64,000 bases of DNA from positions 110,377,087 to 110,441,086 of the forward strand of contig NC_080423.1 of NCBI RefSeq assembly GCF_029873635.1, read 5' to 3'. The DNA is from Malania oleifera. Its lineage: Eukaryota; Streptophyta; Magnoliopsida; Santalales; Ximeniaceae. Under the pieces are notes generated by a model. The model saw only the letters and a program-made list of their open reading frames with translations, searched no databases and was not told where the DNA came from. Positions 11,701 to 23,170 of the stretch are shown here, piece by piece. Position 1 is the first letter of the stretch. Every line of letters begins with the position of its first letter. The translations under genes were made by a program, and so were the position numbers.

Positions 11701-14700
11701 GGAGAAATTGAAGATGATGTAATGCATTAAAGCAGTTTGGGTAAAATGGAGAAGTGCTTCAAGTGTGCTTTGTGATCGTAGAAGACCCTTAAAATTAAAA
11801 GGGAAGTTTTATAGGATAGCTATAAGACCATGTATGCTATATCGATGAGAATGTTGAGCGATGAAGAAACAGAATATTCAAAAAGTAAAATTTGTCGAGA
11901 TGAGAATGTTTAGACGAATGAGTGGTATAACATTGAAAGATAAATTAAGGAATGAACATATTTGCGGTAAGTTAGGTGTAACTCCTATAGAAAATAAGAT
12001 AAGGGAGGGATGACTCAGATGGTATGGACACTTGCAACGTAGGCCACATGGTGCGCTAGTGAGCAAGAGTTAGTTACTGTGGGGGGCAGCAGAAGGGGTA
12101 GGGGTAGACTTAAAATAACTTGGAAGGAGATAGTGAGTAAGGATTTCATATCACAGAACCTGCCAAAAGAAATGATCCATGATCGCATAAATTGGCGGAA
12201 AAGGATTTATATAGGCGACCCCATCTAGTGGGACTTAAAGCTTGGTTTTGTTGTTGTTGTTTGTGTTAGCAGTCATAGCCCCGCTTTCAACAATCATAAC
12301 CTTGCCCATATGGTGTATTTTGGAACAATTCTAGTGCATCTGGATGGATACACCTTGCCCATATAATGTATTTTTGACCAAGTTTAATGCATCTTTCCAT
12401 ATTTTAGTGTTATAATATCGGTGTCTCCATTGAAATATTATATCTAGTATTGTAATCAATATTCAAATATATACTTTTGTTTTATGTTGAAAACGATTTC
12501 TCAATGTTGTCCATATGGTGTGTTTTGTACCAATTCTAGTGTATCTGTGAACACCTTGCCCATATGATGTGTTTTTGACCAATTCTAAAGCATTTCTTCA
12601 TATTTTAGTATTATAATATTGGTGTTACCCTTGAAATTTATCTAGTATTGTAATCAATATTCAAACATATATTTAACTAGAGCTTGTAAAAAGGATATTT
12701 GTATTTATGTAGGTTTTTGTTTAATGTTGAAAGTAATTTCTCAATGTCTTCAACTTTTTCATGTCCTGTTCCCAAATGTGTTTGAAAACTGAAAGTCAAC
12801 TCCGAAATGAAATTTTTGACTGCTGTAGAACTTGTCTGATCAACTGATCCTTTCTTTTGGACGTTTGTGTGCCCGCCTGCTTGCTTGTGCATGCTCACAT
12901 GCATAAACGTGCACACATATTTCAGATAATATCTTAGAGAACCAGTTTTAATGTATTTGATATGAGTTTGGTATCCCATAACATGGATGCATTGTCCAGT
13001 ATTCTATTGTGTATGGCATGTGGTGTGATTGGAGTGGTCCTGTTGACAGTCATGCTTGCCCTTAAGTTTGCTCTGAACATTTATCTACAAGGTGCATGGA
13101 CCCCCTATTGAATCAGATTTGCATATCGAAGACGTCTAATCTGATGGAGAGGATTTATATCCTCAATAAAAAGGACGTGTCATTGGTGGTGTTATCATTG
13201 TTATCACAATTGAAAACTGTTTGGCGAAGGATTGATCAATAAATTTCTCATTGATAATAGGTTTAGTACCAGTTTCTAAGTTTGTTTTATGGACTTCGAA
13301 CCAGTATCTTTTAGGTTTAATGCTAGTTTCTAAGTCTGTTTTATGGACTTCGAACCAGTATCTTTTTGCAGGCTAAATTAGCTTTTTTACCCCTTATTTA
13401 CTGCTTTTTGATCTCTGGTGACAAAATAGTTCATGTGGCCTGTGGCGATTGAAGGAAACACGACATGGCTCTGAACTGCTTAAAACAAACAAAGTTTAAT
13501 GTTTTCTTTGGGATCAGTTCTGTAAATCATGGAAGTGCACAAATCTAGAAAATTTAGTTCTGCTGCACTTGTCCTGCAGGTTTTCAGCTCCTGGATGCAC
13601 TTCTGTGCTGTGCGTGTTTTTGCTGAGAGCATCTTGAGATATGGCTTGCCGCCATCTTTCTTGGTAACTAAGTCCTACTCTCTATCACGATTCAATTACC
13701 TTTTTTTTCCATTACATTTATTTTTGGGCTAAGCATTTTTTTTTTTTTTTGGGTTGGATTGATATCAGTCAGTTGTATTAGCCCCTTCCACCAAAAGTGA
13801 GAAGAAAGTACGTTCTATCCTAGAAGGACTCTGTGACAGTGCACATAGGTAAAATTTGCTGTGTTCATCCTTCTGCTTTTTCTTATTTCTTGTACCTTGT
13901 GCAGCTCATATGACAAAACTTGGGCCTAGTCTGGTTCAAAGAAACTGGACTAGGCCTGTCACCTATCCCATGACATTATTTGTATTTGATGTACAAGTAT
14001 TTGTCTCCATACAGATAGAACTTGCTTTACATGTGCATATATACAGACAAACTTGGCTGTTCTTAAGACATGAAAACTGTTAAGTTATGTTTGGGAGCAA
14101 GGATTTTCACACCTTAGATTTGGATTTGTATGAGTTTTAACAAAATTAAATGTAATTTTGTATTCATTTTGTCTAAATTCACATAAAACTAATCCAAGGT
14201 TCGAACACAAACCTTATGTTTAAGATTATTCAGATCTTAGATTTGGGTTTGTGTGGATTTGGCTGAAAATGGAATACAAAATTGTGCTGTATAATTTGTC
14301 CAAATTTACTACCTTGGCTCTCAAATACAAGGTTATATCTTTAGCATATGGTTGGGTGATTATCCTCAGACAAGCTTCAAGGTGGTCCTGAGACCCTTGA
14401 AGAAGATAGTTGGTCTTCCTGCTGCCCAATTATCCTGCTTTGTGACTGAATTTTGGAACGTGCCATGTGAGTCTGTGATAATAATGACTTAGTTTGCCTT
14501 TCTCCTATTCCTCCAGGACCACCTGGCCCTTTTTAAATTTCTGTCAGATCTTTGACTGTAATGTTCGATGAACTGATTGCATGGGTCATGTGTTTGTTAA
14601 CTGCAGCACTTACTGGAAATCTGAAGATGACACAGGAGGGATGGGCGGTCTAGGGGGCGACGCAGACACTCGGGTATATGTCTCCTTCACCATAAACATG

Positions 14701-14706
14701 GTCTGA
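5799..14706 (+). CDS. VHA-C: V-type H+-ATPase subunit C, last seven coding exons
   Basis: Subunit C belongs to the peripheral stalk of the vacuolar proton pump and helps join the V1 and Vo sectors at the tonoplast and endomembranes; the Arabidopsis member is DET3. Exons: 5799-5866, 6326-6467, 6953-7069, 7306-7431, 13580-13663, 13769-13848 and 14607-14706 (stop TGA). All junctions are GT-AG and phases match throughout. They give 238 residues, from [20 protein letters not shown] through [24 protein letters not shown] and [16 protein letters not shown] to the end SFTINMV. This corresponds to the C-terminal two thirds of the roughly 375-residue family; about 136 N-terminal residues should lie upstream of the window. 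No internal stop or frameshift was seen, so the gene is probably functional. The fourth intron here is 6.1 kb because of a LINE insertion. Confidence 0.93.
7963..8180. repeat. Local direct duplication inside VHA-C intron
   Basis: About 90 bases beginning near 7970 (TTTGAGACCATAGTGCTGG ... GTAAGATGTTGAGAACTG) recur beginning near 8100 with few changes. The two copies are about 125 bp apart. Confidence 0.75.
9514..12262 (+). mobile_element. 5'-truncated RTE-type LINE in VHA-C intron
   Basis: The fragment starts inside an apurinic-type endonuclease domain ([14 protein letters not shown] near 9795-9840). It continues through a degenerate reverse transcriptase: [13 protein letters not shown] near 11083, [12 protein letters not shown] near 11196, and FADNIVL near 11462 in place of the usual FADD. 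It ends in the conserved RTE 3' region ([16 protein letters not shown] near 11915) and a (TTG)n tail. A 16-bp target-site duplication, GTGTCAGCAGTCATAG (9498-9513) and GTGTTAGCAGTCATAG (12263-12278), brackets it exactly. Many stops and frameshifts make it inactive. It lies in the same orientation as VHA-C. Confidence 0.9.
12306..12750. repeat. Two-copy tandem duplication, about 200-240 bp units
   Basis: Unit 1 (about 12306-12505) and unit 2 (about 12506-12750) share the same order of blocks: CCATATGGTGT, TTCTAGTG, CACCTTGCCCATAT, ATATTTTAGT, TCTAGTATTGTAATCAATAT and ATTTCTCAATG. Unit 2 has an extra insertion before the last block. It lies just after the LINE. Confidence 0.75.
13260..13370. 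repeat. 56-bp tandem duplication
   Basis: The block AGTTTCTAAGTTTGTTTTAT ... GGACTTCGAACCAGTATCTT occurs twice back to back with a few substitutions. It lies about 210 bp upstream of a VHA-C splice acceptor. Confidence 0.8.
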
Positions 14707-15354
14707 ACGTAATCATATTCTCTTCTCACACTGCTCATTTGGTATCACCTCAAGTTAGGTTTTCATTATTGGCATAAAATTACTGTATAGTAATCTCAGT
14801 TATGTGATTCTTTGGCCTATTTATTACTATGTGAACTCCTGATCAAGTTATTTTGATTTCGGCTTTCTTTTGGATTTCTTTTTCCTGTTCTTTTGATGTA
14901 TTTTGTCTTTCAAGTCCAGCACAGTGGGGTAGAAAATGGATTTTTATTTTTTATTTTTTTTGGAAGGAAGGATGAGTGCTTCCAAATTGTAGGATAATGA
15001 CTTTGATATTGACAAATAATCATTGCAAGATTGAAGTTTATTCGAGTTCAGCAGGTTAGCTGACCTAGTGCCATTTGGCATTTTAGCAGTGAAATTATGT
15101 TTCCCATTTTGTACCTTATTATACATTTTTCCATTTGGTCTTGGACTCTTGGTGGTTGAAATTTGTAAAGGGAATAAGTAGAATCGCTAGGGCTCTGTTC
15201 AGGTAAGGGGTTTTATGAGAGAAAATGAATTGAGAAAAAAAAATGTAATTGAAAGATTAATGACATGTAAATTAAATGTTTGGTTCATTCATTTACAATA
15301 TATTTTATTCTCTCTTTATATAAAATACTATTAAAAATAAAATAAAAAATGTTC

Positions 15355-15389
<35 letters not shown>

Positions 15390-15825
15390 TATATTTTATT
15401 TACTTTTTCTTTAAAACCCAAAAAAAAAAAAAAAAATTAAGCTCTTTATATTTTTCTTTCTTTTCCCTCGTTTTCCAAGTACTAAAAGGGCCTGTGTAGC
15501 ACAAGTTAAATCACAGAAACTGCATGCATTTGTATTTAAACCTTCAAATGGTTTAATAGCTTCCATTCTTGGTTCATATGTGAAGATAGGGAAAATGGTA
15601 AAAATGATTATTTTTAAATTTTACCATCATGTATTTACTCGGATATTTTTTGGAAAGATATTAATTGTATATATGATCATTTATCTTATATATATATTAA
15701 CACATTTATTATATTCTTATACTATTGATTGTTCTATTTTCATCCTATTTCATTTTGTGAATCAAATGTCATTTTAATTCAAAGATCAAAAAACAAACAC
15801 CAACCATAAGTATTCAATATTGATA
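14707..15825. other. VHA-C downstream region, no gene seen
   Basis: This AT-rich stretch holds the VHA-C 3' UTR at an undetermined length, a (TA)n run at 15359-15386 and an A-run at 15420-15437. No coding similarity was recognised. Confidence 0.5.
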
Positions 15826-15856
15826 GAAACAACAATGTGATGGTAGGGGAAAATTA

Positions 15857-17690
15857 TATCTTTTTTCTCTAGTGATGGATGAATTTATGAGGAGTATCTA
15901 AAATGAGGTTTCATGGTTTATGTTATTTGTAGATGATGTTGTCTTGATTGATGAAACTAGAGATGGAGTAGAATCTAAGTTAGAATTATGAGGGAAGCTT
16001 TAAAATATAGAAGTTTTAGGATAAGTAGAAAGAAGACATAATATAAGAAATGTAATTTCAGTCATAATAGGAGGAATATTGAAGAAAAGGTTAAACTTGA
16101 TGGTAAAGAAATCAACAGCACTAGTGGTTTGACATTTTGGATCTATTATACAAGTTGAAGGAGAAAGTAAAAAAGATGTAATGCATAAAGTTAAAGCAGG
16201 TTTAGTAAAATAGAGAAGTGCTTCGAGCATGCTATGTGATCATAGAATACCTTTTAAATTAAAAGAAAGGTTTTATAGGACAATTGTTAATCAGTTAAGC
16301 CACAAGATTAGCACTTCCTATTATAATGGATGAGGAATCATCTGAGGAAGAGATACAGCCTCCCAGATCCACGATGATGACCTTGCCATCCACCCACAGA
16401 TTGGAATATAACAATCTTATAGATGACGAAGCGATTGACAACAACATCAATCTCTCAGAAAACACCTCATCTGCTATTCCCATACAAAGTTTGAACAGTC
16501 CAAATGGTAATGTACCAACCATTTCATTAGAAGGAATACCTTCAAATCAGTGGAGGGATAAGATCCTTGAACTCCGTGCTTGGTATGCAAAAGAAATGAT
16601 GAAGGGAGGGATTACTCTCGAAGAGGTCATTGGAAGGGTTGTTTCTAAATTTATCGGAAGACTTAGAATCGGGTGGATAAACCTTGGAGATTATAGGCGG
16701 TTATAAATTTCACAGGTTCCAAATCTGGATGTTTTCATATCCACAATCCTTGAGGAGTTTTGTGGTATCTGGGAAGACCACATTACCCAAGCTAGAGAGG
16801 AATACATAAAGATTAGATGCTACTCATTTAAGATAAAAGATATGGAAAAACATTATGATCTTATCTCAAAAAGATACTACACTCTCTAATGATATTAATC
16901 TCAAGATAGGTTATCTTAACAACTTGCCTGATCCACTAGGAGAGGAAATTCTCCAAGAACTTCAAATGCGTGGAAAAAGACTTGAAAGCACTTCTCTTGG
17001 TAAGCACTACCAAAGTGCTCTTATGAATCTGGATGCACTCTACAAAAAAAATTACATGTATAGAAGAGTCCAGAAAGCGTGCATGAAGATAACCAAAGAA
17101 TGCAAGAGGAAGGATCTCCTCATCAAATGCAAAGGTAACAAGCAGTGCTTATGCCCAATGGGAAAGCGAGAGGATGTTTATCGTCCTAGAAAATCTAGAA
17201 AATTAAGTAATGAAATATCTCTCAGCATATTTCTTGTTCTACTCTTTCTCGTCTTGTATGGATCAGAATGTTAGGTGATTAAAAGAATAACATATTCAAA
17301 AAGTATAAGTTGCGGAGATGAGAATGCTAAGATGGGTGGGTGACGTAATATTGAAAGATAAACCAAGGAATGACCATATTGCGGTAAGTTAGACATAACT
17401 CTTGTAGTAGATAAGACAAGGGCGAATCGACTCGGATGGTTTGTACACTTGTAATGTAGGCCAAATAGTACGTCAGTAAGGAAGAGTGACTTAATTACTG
17501 TGAGGAGTAGTAAGAGGGATAAATGTTGACCTAAAATAATTTGAAATGAGATAATAAGTAAAAATTTAATAGTTTTGAATTTTTTGAAGGAAATTGTCCA
17601 TGATCGAGTAATTCGACGAAAAAAGATTCTTATAATTAACCCCATCTAATAAAACTTAAGGCATAATTTGTTGTTATTATTGGATTGGGA
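15857..17690 (+). mobile_element. Second RTE-type LINE fragment, split by a caulimovirid insert
   Basis: 15857-16286 is clearly related to 11395-11825 of the first RTE copy, including the FADD-like box (here FVDDVVLIDE-like, near 15930). 17258-17690 is related to 11838-12260, including the terminal CCCCATCTAATAAAACTTAA block and a TTG/TTA-rich tail. The two parts abut when the middle segment is removed. Multiple stops are present. Its 5' truncation point falls in the RT domain. Confidence 0.82.
16287..17257 (+). pseudogene. Endogenous caulimovirid coat-protein-region fragment
   Basis: Two overlapping decayed reading frames cover this part, 16326-16706 and 16855-17274. They resemble the coat-protein region of plant endogenous pararetroviruses (Caulimoviridae, florendovirus-like): an acidic start (MDEESSEEE), a central region with LGDYRRL and NLPDPLGEEI, and a lysine/cysteine-rich C-terminal part around 17090-17200. 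The frame changes between 16706 and 16855, and the 3' end runs directly into LINE sequence. No zinc-knuckle, movement, protease or polymerase regions are present, so this is a dead remnant. It sits precisely inside the RTE copy. The exact genus is uncertain. Confidence 0.62.
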
Positions 17691-17699
17691 TTTGTATTT

Positions 17700-18005
17700 A
17701 CTTAAATAAAAATTTCCCCTAAGATTTAGCAAAACAATACCTCGCTGAGGTTTCAAAAATTCCAAAGACCTTTCATAAGGTTTCAAGAATTCTAAGGACC
17801 TCCCTTGAGGTTTGCCAAAAAGACACAAATCTCATTTTATATTTTTACAAAAAAATAAGTTTTTTGAGAGGTTTGTATCCGTCAAACCTCAGGGGAGGTT
17901 TGTGGCAATTTTAAAAGCTCAAGGGAAATCTCTGAAATTTTAAAATTTTAGGAAAGATTTTTATCTTTTTATCAAAGCTCGAAAGAGGTTGAGTATCTTT
18001 TGCAC
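17700..18005. mobile_element. Mutator-like foldback MITE, copy 2 (left end lost)
   Basis: Same family as 5372-5674. Blocks such as GAGGTTTGCCAAAAAGACAC (about 17809) pair with the inverted blocks at 17880-18000. The right end TATCTTTTGCAC is present, but the matching left terminus is absent, so it was truncated, probably where it meets the LINE tail. Confidence 0.6.
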
Positions 18006-18612
18006 TATTTTATATTACATTTAATTAAGGTTAATATTTTCTAACTCCCAAACATAGGTTAGGTATTCAATATTGATAAACATAACATTCCCACCAATTT
18101 TTCTATAGGGGACATCGAACACGCAGACCCCAACCTGGCTTTGTTGTACCATGAATAATGATGATTACAGCCAAACAACTGGATAGATATAGATGCATAT
18201 GCCAGAAGGCTGAGGCGTAAAGCAGACAAGCTCTCTGGTCATGGTCCCCAGCTTTGCCTTTGTTTTTTTTGGGGTACTTATCTATTTCCATCTGGTTGGA
18301 CATCTGTAGGATATGCATTAATCTTTAAGCTCACCCAATTATAAATACGTACACATAAAATAAAGAACACAAATGGACTGCAATATTAATTGCCTGTAGC
18401 CTGAAACAGTCACAGATGGAAAAGGAAATGCAGCGAAGGAGACATGGTGCATGCATTAGTTGTTTCCCTAAAAATTTATGCGACTAGTTTCACTTGCATG
18501 CCTCATGGATCAATTAGGATATGAACAAATTTCCTAGTGTTTGCTATAAGAAACAAAACAACATAAACCCACATACTTTCATGTCTTAAGGGATTGCTTT
18601 CTTAGGTATACC

Positions 18613-18615
<3 letters not shown>

Positions 18616-18694
<79 letters not shown>
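18616..18694. repeat. (GA)n microsatellite, about 39 units
   Basis: Uninterrupted GA dinucleotide run of about 78 bases. Confidence 0.97.
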
Positions 18695-18698
<4 letters not shown>

Positions 18699-19108
18699 TT
18701 TTATTTGTCTCTTTATATATGTATTAGTAAGCGAGATGCATTTTGGAGGGATGGTGTTTTGACCTTAGCATTTAGTCTGTACGAGTTGTAAGTTCATTCA
18801 TGAGAGTTTTAGTATTTGCGTAGGTCTAACATTAATACATCTTCTGATTGATGGGTTACAAACCGCAGATGAAAGGGATCTATCACTGTCTTTGTCGAGT
18901 GTAATTGTTCATAGTCATGGACATTATATAGAACTCAAAGTTGGATGCCCTATAGTCGGCACCAAAAAAAAAAAATAGAAAGGCATTAAAAAATAATAAT
19001 AATGAAAGGCTTGGGGATGAAGTATCTGGTCTATCCTTGGACAGCCCATGCCTCAGCTGCAAAGATGATGACCCTCCGACCCCCACCCACATGAAATCAA
19101 TCTCTCAA

Positions 19109-19156
<48 letters not shown>

Positions 19157-19159
19157 ACA
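19109..19159. repeat. Compound (TC)n-(AC)n microsatellite
   Basis: A TC run passes directly into an AC run with no spacer. Confidence 0.95.
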
Positions 19160-20595
19160 GGGCAATTGAATGGGGGAAGCTAGGGCCTTGTCATGGGGGC
19201 TTGCTAGATGTGGGCCCAACCAGCCCTAAGCGCAGCCTGCACCGCCCCAACAGTCGCGCCTAAACTGGGCCCAGGCGCAGCCCAGGCCCGGCCCAGATTC
19301 TGCCTTCTCCTACATTACACCACGGATGAGATCCATCGACCATCCATTGGTACACATATCATAATGATGCCGAAAGCTTCCTCTTATAACCTTATCATCC
19401 CTAAATATTCCAAAAATCTTATGAAAAAGGAAAGGAAGAAGAGACAAAAAATCTTCATATAAATTGTAAAATACCTTTTTAATGCTAAGCAAGTTGAAAG
19501 AAAGGGGAGCTTAGCCGCAATGACAAAGTCGTCACTAGTTGTTGCTGTGTTACTTGGGGGTCATGAATTCGAGGTGCGGAAATAGTCTTCTACAAAAATA
19601 CAAGATAAGGTTTGCCCCCTTCCTTGGACCACGTATATGCGGGAGCTTTATGCACCGGGCTGCCCTTTACATGTAGCAAATTGAAATAAAAATAAATAAG
19701 AAAAAAAAATATTTTACATAGAAAATTCGGAATACTAAGTCACTAACATCAAGTAAATAATCCTTCTGAATATGGATCACAACTCAACATGAATAAATCA
19801 ATCAAAACCCAAATGGGGAACTAACAGGCCCATGGCCCTCCACATTGGTATCTACCGTGATGGGCCTAATTAACTATTAATTAATTAATTAATTAATCAA
19901 ATTACAGGTTGTGTTGATTAATGTGTTTGGTGAAAGTGATGGTGTATTTTTTGAAGGTATCGCAGCAACCAAAAGGGAAATCAAATGGGTTTTGATACTT
20001 AAAATCACAGCTAATGTTGCAGCCTTAGGTGTTCTGCACTTTGAACGGACCTCAGAGCTGAAATTGTTGCTTTAAAATGAAAGAGACCCTTTGGAGTATG
20101 AACAAATTAATCAATGAAAAAAATTGCAAATCAGAAGGAAAATGACAGAGGAATCAAACTGAGATTCCAGCCAAAATTGATTAAAATTTTGATTAGAAAA
20201 CAGTAATCCCTCCACTTCGAGTGAGATGATTAATCAATGATTAGTGCTTGTGCTATGATTTTTCGTTTTGCTTTGTCCCCTTTTATTTTCTGTTCCCAAT
20301 TCACTCAACAAAGTACAATTAATTCTACAAATAGTGGTAAAAATATTTCTTTTATGTCATTAATTTTTAATTTTTTAATTATCAATTACGTTTGAACAAA
20401 TCATTTATTTTTAAAATAAAATTCTTTTTAAAAATCACTCCTTCGTGACTCAACTTCAACTTCATGATCGATAGTCACGAATTCGAGTCCAAGGAAATAA
20501 TCTCTCTACATAAAAAAAAAAAAAAGGGATAAAACTACATACACGATGATGACAGGTTTGTCGATTCTGCCTTTACTCCTCGTTCGTGATCTGGG

Positions 20596-20597
<2 letters not shown>

Positions 20598-20648
<51 letters not shown>
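20598..20648. repeat. (ATT)17 microsatellite
   Basis: Perfect ATT trinucleotide run. On the minus strand it creates a spurious poly-asparagine open frame. Confidence 0.97.
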
Positions 20649-20651
<3 letters not shown>

Positions 20652-22609
20652 GATAGAGATATGGGTATGTTAGACAAAATATCAATGTCTTAGGAAATTG
20701 GGGGTGGGGGGGTACCCTCCAATTCAAGGATGTCATTTTTAATTTTTGAAGTACTTTTGAAGTGGCAAAAGCAAAGAAGCAAGGTGCCCTTACTCCCCTG
20801 TCCATTTGGTGCCCAACACCCTCACGCAACCTACATCTTATTCTTTCTTTTTTATTAAATTATGTTGACCACATCCCTTTACTTGGGCCCTCCATATGTC
20901 TCATGGTTCCTGTGGGCTGGGCCGGCCCGGCCCATTCCTATATACATACATCATGCATCCAAACATGAGATGGTGACATACCATAGCTAGATCATGGTCA
21001 TGAAATCCTTTTCTATGACCATTTGTCTTGAAGATGATGCATTAATTTGTATGTGCACATGGGCCATTCATGACCATGCATGTCCCCATTGCATGTCCCC
21101 ATCCGATTATGATGGATCGATCATGCATGTTATGGGCACACTCCATGATGCATTAAAAAATATATATATTTGGAGTTTTAAATTTTTTTTTCGATTGTTT
21201 GTTGAGTTGGGCTACACAATAGAAGTATCATTGTACGTTTTGGTTTAAACTAGGGCAACAAATAGGTTGAATCGAATGGATGAGAAATTTTATATTTCTG
21301 AACTTGGTTCAATTAAAATTGCTTAGGTTTGAATTCGTGCTTGGAGTCTTATTTGATTTCAGTGATATATTTATTAGAGCTTGTGTTCAAGTATTATCCA
21401 TTCAAACTGTTGAACTCGAATCAAGTTTGAGTTCAAGTATTATCCATTTAGGTGATAAATTCAAGTGTTTGATTCGAATCTTTTAATTTGAAATAATATT
21501 TTGGTATTTAAGTGGAGAAGGGTAAAGGACAGACCTACTATTCCAGTGGATTAGTCGAGTGTCTAAAGAGTCTTAGATACCATCGTTTAAAAAAAAAAAA
21601 TGTCTAGCTTCTAATAAACCAAAACTTGAATTGTTCACAAGTAGTTCAATTCGTTGCAGCTTACACTCGAACAATTCCTGTAGTATTTGATATCACACTA
21701 AGGATTCGAGGATACCGAAAGAAAAAAGAGCTTTAAGTGTTTTTGAACAGGTAATTAGTTTCTGAAAATGAAAATTATCTATTGAGGAAAAACTTTTCTT
21801 CGGAGTTTTTATGACTTCTTTATGCTTTCACTAAATAAAATGATGATCAGATGCTTATTTAGAGAAATTTTTTTTTAAAACAATATGATAAGAAGACCCT
21901 ATCAATAAATGAAAAGTAAAATATAATTTGTTATTTGATCTTTACATATTCTTTACTTAATTTTTTAATTTTAATTTCTTCTCACCTTATTTCATCCTGC
22001 AAACCAAACACAGCGAAAACATTTCAATCCACTTATCTTAATAACCTAAATTAATTTTTAGACGAAAAACTTAATGACATGTAATTTTCCGAACAACAAC
22101 AAAATCAAACCTTAGTTCTACTAGATGGGATCGGCAAACCAAACAATAAATCATCGAGACCAATCCAAACACACCCCTAACTAATTTTTGAAAGGGCAAA
22201 GATAAATTGTCCAAATTAAGTAATCAACTTCCACCAATCAAAATATTACACTTGGACGACAGGAAGAAATCAATGAATTCATTGAAAATAAATAATATTA
22301 ATTAGTGTAATAAATAATTGCTGATATGAAAATTAATCAATCTGATTTGGTAAGCTCTTTTGGAAGTTAAAATTTAAATGCTAATGATTCATTAAATCAG
22401 TGTGTTAAGATATGGGGGACACGTGTGCTAGTTGGGGGTGTGCCTGAACAAAAACTTTATTTTGGTGGCCCAAATCTGTAATTATTGATTAATGATTATA
22501 TATTATTGCTAAAGCATCATCATCATCATCATTAACAAATCATTAATTAAGTTTTTCTTTAATTAAATTTTGAACACTCCACCACTGCATGCTTTAATAA
22601 TTTTCAAAA

Positions 22610-23170
22610 AATTGAGGGGAGTTTTAATAATTTATTCTTTATTTTTTTCAACCACAAAAAGAAGAACTCTGTATATGATAAAACAAGTTATTGTTAACTT
22701 TAGAATTTTACATTATGTTTGGAACATGAAGTTTGAATTCTAGTTTTATGAATTAGAATGGTGTGAATTTAGATCATCATCATTATGAAATCATTATTGT
22801 TAATTTTAGAATTTTACATTATCTTTGAAAGCATGAAGTTCGAATTCTAGTTTTACGGAATAGGATTAATGAATTTAATTAAAAAATAGTACAAAATAGA
22901 ATTAAAATTTTTTTCGCTAGTGTAAAATGCTATTTAAGTGCATTTTAAAAAAAAAATCAAGCAATATAAGCATTATTTTCAGAACGATCGAGGAGAGTTT
23001 CAACAATTTAGCCTTTCATTTTTTTTCAACCATAAAAAAGCAAGTCTATTTACGATAAAATAGTCATAATTATTGTTAACTTTAGAATTTTACATTATTT
23101 TTGAAAACATGAAGTTTGAATTCTAATTTTATTAATGAATTTAAACAATAAATGGTATAAAATAAGATAA
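22610..23170. repeat. Degenerate direct repeats, period about 375 bp
   Basis: The block TTATTGTTAACTTTAGAATT ... GAAGTTTGAATTCTA occurs at about 22690, 22795 and 23070. An upstream block (GAGGGGAGTTTTAATAATTT ... TTTTTTCAACCA at about 22614) recurs at about 22990. Together they indicate an old tandem duplication with an extra partial copy. Confidence 0.7.

Larger units (their letters stand above)
7432..13579 (+). other. VHA-C: 6.1-kb VHA-C intron with insertions
   Basis: The donor is GAG|GTAATT at 7432 and the acceptor is TCCTGCAG|GT ending at 13579. The intron contains a G-run (7621-7634), a local duplication at 7963-8180, a repeat block at 8540-8820, an RTE-type LINE (9514-12262) and two further local duplications (12306-12750 and 13260-13370). 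The same intron position in related genes is normally much shorter (family expectation, not measured here). Confidence 0.85.
18079..22600. other. Intergenic DNA with microsatellites, no gene seen
   Basis: Both strands were read for exon-like or RNA-like sequence and nothing was supported. A GC-rich patch at about 19210-19310 and the GC-palindromic GGGCCGGCCCGGCCC near 20919 stand out from the AT-rich background. Open frames here are low-complexity or lack similarity. Confidence 0.45.

Noticed and set aside
20506..20829. 107-residue minus-strand frame with a poly-asparagine run
   Set aside because: It is a translation of the (ATT)17 microsatellite and nearby low-complexity DNA.
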